A DNA stretch of 64,000 nucleotides from Vulcanimicrobiota bacterium (GTDB lineage: Bacteria > Vulcanimicrobiota > Xenobia > Xenobiales > JADMJV01): NCBI GenBank assembly GCA_017307785.1, contig JAFKGI010000038.1, positions 26,230 through 90,229 on the forward strand. The letters are read 5' to 3'. Below are positions 57,755-64,000 of this stretch, piece by piece. Position 1 is the first letter of the stretch; every line of letters begins with the position of its first letter. Below the pieces are notes generated by a model. The model searched no databases. It was not told the DNA's origin and saw only the letters and a program-made list of their open reading frames with translations. The position numbers and the translations under genes were made by a program.

Positions 57755-60700
57755 ATGTCTGACCAGCAAATCATCCAACAATGGCTTACCTACGCCAGCA
57801 AACTCGCCCAACAGGGCCGTCTTGACGAAGCCATCCAGGCCCTGCTGAAAGTGGTCGAAGAAGACCCGCAGAACCTGGAAGTGCGCAACGCCATCATCAA
57901 GTTCGCCTCCCAGAAAGGCGACTACACGGTGGTGGTCTATCAGCACATGGACTGCGCCGAACTCTACGTCCTGGCCGGCGATAAGAAGTCGGCCATGGAG
58001 CGCTATGAGACGATCCTGCGCCTGGAAGAAACCGTCCAGCTGGGACCACACAGCCGGGCCGACGCCGTCATGCAGGTTCGCCAGTTGGTGGCCACCGTCA
58101 AGCCGGAGATTTACCTGCGCATCGGTGAGTTCCGTCTCGAGCACAACCAGGTGGACCAGGCTCTGCAGTATCTCAAGAAATCTCAGGAGCTGAAGCCCGG
58201 CATCTGGGATACCCATATGGCGCTCGGCCGCGCCTTCATGATCAAGGAAGCCTATAAGGACGCCATCGGTGAGTTCCAAGAGGTGCTGCGCCTGACCCAG
58301 GAAGACGGTCAGGAAGCGCAGGCCCAGGCCTACGAGATGTTGGGCGAGGTCTTTGTGCGCCAGGGGCGTCCTCCGGCCGCCACCATCACCTGGTTCGACC
58401 GGGCCGCCCTGCTCTACGTGCAGAAGCAGATGTTCAACGACGCCTGCCGTGCCTACGAGCGCATCGTTCAGGTCGAGGGCACCAACAAGGAAGCTCTCAA
58501 CAGCCTGGGCGAGCTCTACACGCGTCTGAATATGAAGGACAAAGCGGTTGTCGTTTACAGCCGCCTGGCCGACATGTTCGAGAAAGAGGGCACGGCTCTC
58601 GACAAGGTCATCCAGCTTTACGAAACCATCGTCCAGCTGGAGCCGCAGAATCGACCGGTGGGCGAAAAGCTGGTCGGTATCTACACCAACATTCTCTCAC
58701 GTAGCCCCAACAACGTTTCCATCCGCGGCCGCCTGGTCGAGCACCTGGTTCGCCAACAGCGAAATCAGGAGCTGCCGCCTCATTACCTGGCCATGGCTCA
58801 GTATCAGATGGAGCGCGGCATGACCGACGAGGCCGTGAAAGCCTTGCGTCGCCTGCTCGAAATCGACAGTCAGTACGTGGAAGCCCGCGAGATGTTGGGC
58901 GACCTCTATCTGAAGCGGGATATGAAAGCGGAAGCTCTCGACGAGTTCCAGCAAGTCATCAAGATCTATCGCTCTCACGGCAAAGATGAGGCTGCGCTTG
59001 AACTGCAGCAGAAGATGATCCAGATCTTTCCCGAGGCCGTCGACCTCCAATATCAGGTGGCCGTGGGTCTGCGCGATCGCGGGGATTTTGCCGGTGCTCT
59101 GCACGAGCTGGACCGCCTGGTCACGCAACGTCCTGACGATTTGCGCGCTCTGGTTTACCGCGGCGAATGTTTGCTGGCCCTTGAGCGTCACGCCGAAGCT
59201 GCTCAGAACTGCGAGATGATCCTGCGGTTGGAGCCGGAGCAGGTGGACGTGCGCCGGTCCGCAATCGGTGCCTATCTGCAGCTCAATCAGCCTCAGTATG
59301 CAGCCCATCATTTGCATCAGCTACCCGAAGATGATCCCAAGAAGGTCAGCTTGCAGCGTCGCCTGGTTTCTCAGTTGCTGGAGGCTCGCCAACTGGATGT
59401 TGCTGAGCAGGAAATGGCTCACCTGCCCGCCGACGACGAGCAGTTGCTGTCGATGCGCAAAGAATTGGTCAAGCTGCATCTGGACGCTGGCAACCTGGAG
59501 AAAGCCTTCGAAGGCCTCCCCCAGATTCCACGCTCGGAGCGCGAACGCAACAGCCTGGTGACCCGCTTGCTGGAGATTCCCCTGAGCCAGGGCGATCTGG
59601 AAACCGCTTCGCGCACCATTCACCGGCTGCCCGAAGATGATCCGCTCAAAGTCACTTTTCATCGCCGTCTGATCACCGCCTATCTCGAAGCCGGGCGGCT
59701 GAACGACGCTGCTCACGACGTGGCTCGTCTGCCACAGGACGACGAAGGGCGTTCGCGCCTTATCAGTCAGGTGATCAGTGGCTATTTGACCGCTCACCAG
59801 TATCGAGAAGCCGCCGACCAGATCTATCGTCTGAATGATACCGATCCGCTGCGCAATTCGTTCATGGGCCAGTTGATCGAGGCTCTCATCGGCGTCGGAG
59901 AGTTGGAACGGGCAGCCCAGGAAGTCAGTCGCCTGGGAGAAGGCGATGAAATTCGGCCGCGCTACCATCGTCGCCTGATTCAGGCTTACCTGAACGCCAG
60001 CCGTTTCGATGAAGCCGAGCAGTCGATCATCACCCTCAGTGACGCCGACCCGGAGAAGCGCTCCTTCCTGCGCCTGCTGGTGCAGAAGTTCTTGACCATG
60101 GGACTGTTCGACCGGGTGCGCGACCTGGTCGCCCACATGCCCGAGGACATGGAAGAGCGTTCCCAGTACCTGGATGGACTGGTGCACAACTATCTGGACC
60201 TCGGCGAGCTGGGCAAGGCGCGCAGCCAGGTTTTCTCGATGGCCGACATGGCCTCGCGGGCCGGCAACCATCTGGAAGCCGAGCGTCTGTATCGCGAGAT
60301 CCTCGCGTATCAGCCATCCGATGTGGACATTCGCCTGCATCTTTGTCACGCGCTGGCCTCTCAGGGTCAGGCGGAACGGGCCCGCGAGGGAATGCTCGTC
60401 TTGGCCGGGCGCTTCCACCGCGAAGGCAACGCTACTTCGGCGGCCGACGTCTACTCGCGCATGCTCGATCTGGACAGCCACAACCTGAACGCCCGTTATC
60501 GTCTGGGCAGCCTCTGGGCGGAACAGGGCCAGACGGCACAGGCTCTCGAGCAGTTCGCGCAGTTGGCCAAAGTCTATCTCGAGCAGAATCTGCCCGAAGT
60601 AGCGCAAAGAGTTCTCAAGAAGATTCTGGAACTCGACCCCAAGGACATCGACCATCGCCGTCAGGCCATCCGCCTGCTGATTCGCAACCTTCGTTTCGAA

Positions 60701-62125
60701 GAAGCCACCGAGCATTATCGAATCTTGTTGGGCATTCACCTGGAGCGTGGTGAAGTCGACGAGGCTCTCGAGTGTGTCAAGGAAATCGTCAATCTGCAGC
60801 CGCTCAATCTGGAGCTTCGCCAGCAGTTGGGCGCGCTGTTCCTGAAGGCCGGCTTCCTGGAGCACGGTCAAAGTCTGCTTGAGTCGCTGGCTGAAGACTG
60901 CCGCGAAAAACGCGATACCGACCGTATGCTGCGCGTGCTGACCACGCTGGCCGAGAGCTTTGCCGCCAACGAACAGTGGGAGACCTCACTGGAATACCGC
61001 GAGCGCATCGCCGATGTCGTCCGCGATACCGAGGGTTGGCCCAAAGCTCAGGCCGCCTACCTGGAAATCGTGCTCGGTTACCTCCAGCATTCTCAGAAGG
61101 AAAGCGCCGACGCCATTTTTGTCAAACTGGTAGATGGCTTCTTCCGCTATAAGGTGGTGCTCGAGGGCGTGGAGCAGTTGGAGATTCTCCAGCAGCATCT
61201 GGCCGATGTCGGCAAGCCCAGTATGGCCTTGAGCGTGCGCGAGCGCATCGCGTCGATTCTGGAACGTCAGGATCAGTGGGACCGCGCCATTCAGACTTTG
61301 CTGGAGATTTCGCACAGCTATCTGGTCCTGCAGGAAGTGGACCGCGGCGTCGAGTTTCTACGACGCGCCGCCGACCAGGCTTTGACTCACGATCGCACCG
61401 AGCAGGGCATCGAGATCCTCTTCCAGCTGGCGGACAAACTGATCCAGCATCGTTCGCTGGAGCATGCTCGACCCGTGCTCGACGAGCTGCTGCGCATCGC
61501 CCAGGACAATCCGGCTTTCTTGGAGCGAGTGGGCGATGTGCTCTTCCACCAGGGCAAGTTCGAAGAAGCCCGTCCCATCTACGCCGAGGTGTTGGAAAAA
61601 GAGCCAGGCCGACCCGAGTCTCTTTCTCGGGTGGCTATCATCTACGCCAAGGAGTCTCGTTGGGAAGACGCCGCCGATATCGCTCGTCAGATCTTCTCGA
61701 AAGGTCTGGTTTCCAAGATCATTCGTGAATATAAGGCGGTGACGGGCTTCCGTCCCGGCGACGCTGCTTCCCACTTGAACCTCGGCAAGTTCTACCAGCA
61801 GCTCGGTTTCGTAGAGGAAGCCATCATTGAATACGGTCTGGCCGCCAGAGACACCAAGCATTTCCTGACCTCTTGCAACCAGCTGGCCCTGTGTTTCTCT
61901 CAGCAAGGCTACAGCGACCTGGCGGTTCGCCAGTTCCAGATCGCTTTGGAAACCCCCGGCTATCAGGATGAGGAGCAGTTGGAACTGCGCTACTATCTGG
62001 GACGCACCCTGGAAGATTTGGGTCGCTACAAAGAGGCCATGCACGCTTATCAGGAGTGTTTCGTGGTCGACATTCGCTACCGCGATGTGTCCCAACGTAT
62101 CGAGGGTCTGGGCGACAAAATGTAG
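57755..62125 (+). CDS. giant TPR-repeat protein
   Basis: 1,456 residues, no signal peptide or membrane helix. Residues 1-500 are TPR units (AIQALLKVVEEDPQNLEVRN, ALGRAFMIKEAYKDAIGEFQ, CRAYERIVQVEGTNKEALNS). Residues about 515-790 hold a different helical repeat of 33-36 residues marked by LPEDDP-type loops (LHQLPEDDPKKVSLQRRL, IHRLPEDDPLKVTFHRRL, YRLNDTDPLRNSFMGQL). TPRs resume to the end. Its last 75 residues (ALETPGYQDEEQLELRYYLG, VVDIRYRDVSQRIEGL) are paralogous to the end of the preceding gene. It is likely a protein-interaction scaffold acting with that protein; both lie in one operon. No enzyme domain seen. Confidence 0.9.
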   Translation: MSDQQIIQQWLTYASKLAQQGRLDEAIQALLKVVEEDPQNLEVRNAIIKFASQKGDYTVVVYQHMDCAELYVLAGDKKSAMERYETILRLEETVQLGPHSRADAVMQVRQLVATVKPEIYLRIGEFRLEHNQVDQALQYLKKSQELKPGIWDTHMALGRAFMIKEAYKDAIGEFQEVLRLTQEDGQEAQAQAYEMLGEVFVRQGRPPAATITWFDRAALLYVQKQMFNDACRAYERIVQVEGTNKEALNSLGELYTRLNMKDKAVVVYSRLADMFEKEGTALDKVIQLYETIVQLEPQNRPVGEKLVGIYTNILSRSPNNVSIRGRLVEHLVRQQRNQELPPHYLAMAQYQMERGMTDEAVKALRRLLEIDSQYVEAREMLGDLYLKRDMKAEALDEFQQVIKIYRSHGKDEAALELQQKMIQIFPEAVDLQYQVAVGLRDRGDFAGALHELDRLVTQRPDDLRALVYRGECLLALERHAEAAQNCEMILRLEPEQVDVRRSAIGAYLQLNQPQYAAHHLHQLPEDDPKKVSLQRRLVSQLLEARQLDVAEQEMAHLPADDEQLLSMRKELVKLHLDAGNLEKAFEGLPQIPRSERERNSLVTRLLEIPLSQGDLETASRTIHRLPEDDPLKVTFHRRLITAYLEAGRLNDAAHDVARLPQDDEGRSRLISQVISGYLTAHQYREAADQIYRLNDTDPLRNSFMGQLIEALIGVGELERAAQEVSRLGEGDEIRPRYHRRLIQAYLNASRFDEAEQSIITLSDADPEKRSFLRLLVQKFLTMGLFDRVRDLVAHMPEDMEERSQYLDGLVHNYLDLGELGKARSQVFSMADMASRAGNHLEAERLYREILAYQPSDVDIRLHLCHALASQGQAERAREGMLVLAGRFHREGNATSAADVYSRMLDLDSHNLNARYRLGSLWAEQGQTAQALEQFAQLAKVYLEQNLPEVAQRVLKKILELDPKDIDHRRQAIRLLIRNLRFEEATEHYRILLGIHLERGEVDEALECVKEIVNLQPLNLELRQQLGALFLKAGFLEHGQSLLESLAEDCREKRDTDRMLRVLTTLAESFAANEQWETSLEYRERIADVVRDTEGWPKAQAAYLEIVLGYLQHSQKESADAIFVKLVDGFFRYKVVLEGVEQLEILQQHLADVGKPSMALSVRERIASILERQDQWDRAIQTLLEISHSYLVLQEVDRGVEFLRRAADQALTHDRTEQGIEILFQLADKLIQHRSLEHARPVLDELLRIAQDNPAFLERVGDVLFHQGKFEEARPIYAEVLEKEPGRPESLSRVAIIYAKESRWEDAADIARQIFSKGLVSKIIREYKAVTGFRPGDAASHLNLGKFYQQLGFVEEAIIEYGLAARDTKHFLTSCNQLALCFSQQGYSDLAVRQFQIALETPGYQDEEQLELRYYLGRTLEDLGRYKEAMHAYQECFVVDIRYRDVSQRIEGLGDKM

Positions 62126-62300
62126 CTCACCGGGCGGCAAGTAACTCTGGAGAGGGGTTGGCGATAGGCCGGCCCTTCTCGCATTTAAGCCGGCAAAGCA
62201 GGAGTACGGCCGGTTGATCAAATATGCATGAAGGCAATCGCAGGGTAGGTTTGACTTGTCGGGCCAGCGAATACCTAAGGATAGTGGAAAGGAAGGTTCT

Positions 62301-63281
62301 GTGGACGTTTTGAGGTGGCGAAAATCCTTGGCTGGTCTGGGTCTGGCCTTGTCTATGACCTCGCTGGCCTGGGCCGCACCGCCCGACGCCTTGGTCAAAA
62401 ACGAAGGCGCCTTGTTGGGCAGCTTTGTCGTACTGACTCTGGCACTCGGCGGACTCGGATTCGCCGAGATGAAGGCGAATAAGGGCCGCAGCTTCGATTT
62501 GGAAATCGACCGTCTGGCCGCGGCCGCCGCACAGCGTCAGGCTAAGAAAAGCGGTGACGTTTCCGGATTGTTGGATGATGTTGAAGTCACCAATCCCGCC
62601 GCGATGGCCACCCGGATGCCGGAAAAGGCTCCACCGCCTCCGCCCACCGGCGCCATGCCGCCTCCTCCGCCACCCCCCACGCGGGCGGCCGCTCCGCCCC
62701 CTCCTCCACCACCGCCTCCTTCTGACAGCAGCGAAGGTTTCGGTGCCCGTCTGGCTGCCGCGGACGATCTGGCGAAGCCAGCCGCGAAGACCGCGCCGAT
62801 TTCGTTTGGCGGCGGCAGTCCCGTGCCCCCTCCGCCGGCCGAGACCGGCTCACCCAGTGGTGGCGGCGGCGGTTGGGCAGACCTGCTCCAGCGGGTGCGC
62901 TCCAACGAAAACGATCAGCCGAATCCTTTCAAGGGCGGGGCGCCCTCCGCAATTCCCAGCACGGAAGACGATGTCCCGAGCAAACCCACTCCTTCGGGTG
63001 GCGGAGACGCTTGGGAAGCCTTGCTGCGCAAGACGGCAGGGGCCGCTTCCGGTGAGGTTCCGGCCGCCATTCCGCGTCCCGGCGTAGGGTTACCTTCCAG
63101 CAGTCCTTTTGCATCTGGTAATACAGGGGGAACCGGGTCCGACCCAGAACCAGGGCGAGCGCCCTCGGGAGAGTCTGACGAGTCGCTGCCTGACTTCATC
63201 AAGAAGTCCGGCCGAACCATCTCGCTGGACCTGAACAAAGGCGGAGCCGCTTCGAATCCGTTTCAGAAGCCGCCTCAATAA
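62301..63281 (+). CDS. exported/membrane Pro-rich protein of the TPR operon
   Basis: 326 residues from the GTG at 62301, which has GGAAAGGAAGG just upstream; a TTG 15 codons earlier lacks a site. A signal-like helix at 5-25 (LAGLGLALSMTSLAWAA) and a second hydrophobic helix at about 34-55 (LLGSFVVLTLALGGLGFAEM), so one or two membrane spans near the N-terminus. The rest is cytoplasm-like, low-complexity Pro/Gly/Ser with polyproline tracts (PPPPPTGAMPPPPPPP) and short conserved islands: GWADLLQRVRSNENDQPNPF and GDAWEALLRKTAGAAS, which look like a repeated amphipathic helix (W-[AE]-[DA]-L-L). It may tether the giant TPR proteins to the membrane. Confidence 0.7.
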   Translation: MDVLRWRKSLAGLGLALSMTSLAWAAPPDALVKNEGALLGSFVVLTLALGGLGFAEMKANKGRSFDLEIDRLAAAAAQRQAKKSGDVSGLLDDVEVTNPAAMATRMPEKAPPPPPTGAMPPPPPPPTRAAAPPPPPPPPPSDSSEGFGARLAAADDLAKPAAKTAPISFGGGSPVPPPPAETGSPSGGGGGWADLLQRVRSNENDQPNPFKGGAPSAIPSTEDDVPSKPTPSGGGDAWEALLRKTAGAASGEVPAAIPRPGVGLPSSSPFASGNTGGTGSDPEPGRAPSGESDESLPDFIKKSGRTISLDLNKGGAASNPFQKPPQ

Positions 63282-63340
63282 GTATTTAACGACGACCGAC
63301 GGAGGACTGGCAGATTAATCTCCCCAAGGGCAACCCGCTG

Positions 63341-64000
63341 ATGCCGGAAGGTGTACTTCTGACGGGTTCAGACTTGCGAACGATGGTAGACAACCTGTGT
63401 GCTGATGGGTTTTCTGGCTATGTCAAGTTTGAGCTGTCGCCAGGCAAACACGCCTACGTTTTCGTGGCCAACGGGGACCAGGTACGCGCCTTCGAAATGA
63501 CCGAGGCTCGCGGTGATGTGAAAGTCGCCAAGCCGGACCGTCTCATGAACATGGCGGGCGGTAACGGCCGAGTGCTGGCCTGGTCCTATATCCTGTCGGG
63601 ACGCCTTGCCAATGTATTGGGGAATTCGTTCGCGTTCAAGCCTCTCTACCGCGACTATCAGGTGAAGAAGAAAGAGCTGAAGAAAGTCCTGGACAACATG
63701 ACCCACGACAATCACTCGGGCTTTCTGCAGTTTGACCTGAGTGACGGCCGGGCCGTAGTGGTTCTGGAAAAAGGCGAGCCTATTCACGATCAGTTCATCT
63801 CCCAGTATGGAGAGGTTCTTTGCGGTCGTGACGTCATCACCAATCTCTTTGATTACGTCTACTCTCAGGGCGCTGTGGTGCATGTCTTCGCCGAGAAATA
63901 CCACGAGCTCGAGAATCGGGCGCGTCGTGCCAACGACGACCTGGACAAGATGATTCAACTGACGGTCAAGCCGGTGGGCGGCATGTTCGCCAGTAAAGAC
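63341..64000 (+). CDS. duplicated-domain protein (DUF4388-like), cut by the window end
   Basis: The frame is open to the end of the window: 220 codons are visible from ATG 63341. Two related segments are seen: LRTMVDNLCADGFSGYVKFE then VFVANGDQVRAFEM, and LKKVLDNMTHDNHSGFLQFD then VVLEKGEPIHDQF. The pattern GxLxF...G...VxxxxG is that of DUF4388/PatA-N-type domains found in gliding and regulatory proteins. The start is uncertain. GGAGG at 63301-63305 is ideally placed for ATT at 63314 (in frame, no stop between), whereas ATG 63341 has AAGGG 10 bases upstream. It is the fourth plus-strand gene after the TPR giants. Confidence 0.65.
   Translation, partial: MPEGVLLTGSDLRTMVDNLCADGFSGYVKFELSPGKHAYVFVANGDQVRAFEMTEARGDVKVAKPDRLMNMAGGNGRVLAWSYILSGRLANVLGNSFAFKPLYRDYQVKKKELKKVLDNMTHDNHSGFLQFDLSDGRAVVVLEKGEPIHDQFISQYGEVLCGRDVITNLFDYVYSQGAVVHVFAEKYHELENRARRANDDLDKMIQLTVKPVGGMFASKD

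Noticed and set aside
1..64000. tRNA, rRNA, insertion sequences, phage genes, toxin-antitoxin pairs
   Set aside because: Looked for typical features (CCA-ended cloverleafs, transposase DDE motifs, integrases, paired terminal repeats) and saw none.

Overview
The window is a high-GC (about 60% by eye), densely packed bacterial chromosome segment. It appears to come from a diderm (Gram-negative-type) organism: there is an outer-membrane secretin, a lipoprotein cytochrome c, an HpnN-like MMPL exporter and a Wsp-type chemosensory cluster. Several architectures resemble those of Planctomycetes, Armatimonadota or Eremiobacterota-like lineages (FHA-ABC transporter beside a Ser/Thr kinase, RedB-like CPC protein, giant TPR proteins, many unrecognised secreted proteins). 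That placement is inference; no rRNA or ribosomal protein is present to settle it. No tRNA, rRNA, IS element, phage or CRISPR array was seen.

Layout. 1-2 kb: end of a creatininase-family gene and two small exported proteins. 2-4.5 kb: a type II/IV secretin on the minus strand. 4.5-9.65 kb: overlapping operon of Ser/Thr kinase, FHA-ABC transporter and exported protein. 9.6-14.4 kb: UbiX, a LON-domain protein, an MMPL/HpnN-like exporter and a glycine-zipper protein. 14.6-21 kb: Asn/Gly-rich exported repeat protein, PEP carboxykinase, argininosuccinate synthase, TcdA, TatD. 21-25 kb: a secreted DA1-like LIM/peptidase protein, a deiminase-fold protein, two pseudopilins and a divergent lipoprotein cytochrome c. 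25-28 kb: SGNH hydrolase-like protein, RedB-like protein and a chemoreceptor. 28.4-38.2 kb: a tightly overlapping minus-strand Wsp-like operon (PAS-REC, PAS, Hpt, CheW, CheR-TPR, CheW, CheA-REC, CheB, and a WspR-type receiver fused to a hybrid histidine kinase instead of a GGDEF domain). 38.2-40 kb: a pseudopilin fused to a c-type cytochrome domain, with GspF. 40-46 kb: gluzincin-like peptidase, exported protein, CorA, a split ChrA pair, a hydrophobic protein. 46-49.4 kb: an accessory SecA-type ATPase behind a glycine-zipper protein. 49.4-64 kb: an exported IPT-like protein, then a plus-strand run of giant TPR proteins. The first giant protein carries about 105 Asp-Pro-Phe (DPF) repeats and is interrupted by a frame break.

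Themes. (1) Pseudopilins are paired with class I cytochrome c at two places: as neighbours at 23.4-25.0 kb and as a single fused polypeptide at 38.2-38.9 kb. (2) A Wsp-type sensory pathway appears to feed a phosphorelay (hybrid kinase plus Hpt) instead of a diguanylate cyclase. (3) Several proteins lacking Sec signals begin with a similar short hydrophobic, Pro/Ser/Gln-rich leader, and some share a CACACA-type 5' leader. One of them lies directly before the accessory SecA, which raises the possibility of a dedicated export route. (4) Giant TPR proteins with a multivalent DPF array look like a scaffold. The frame break in the DPF array is either a genuine lesion or an assembly error in repetitive DNA.
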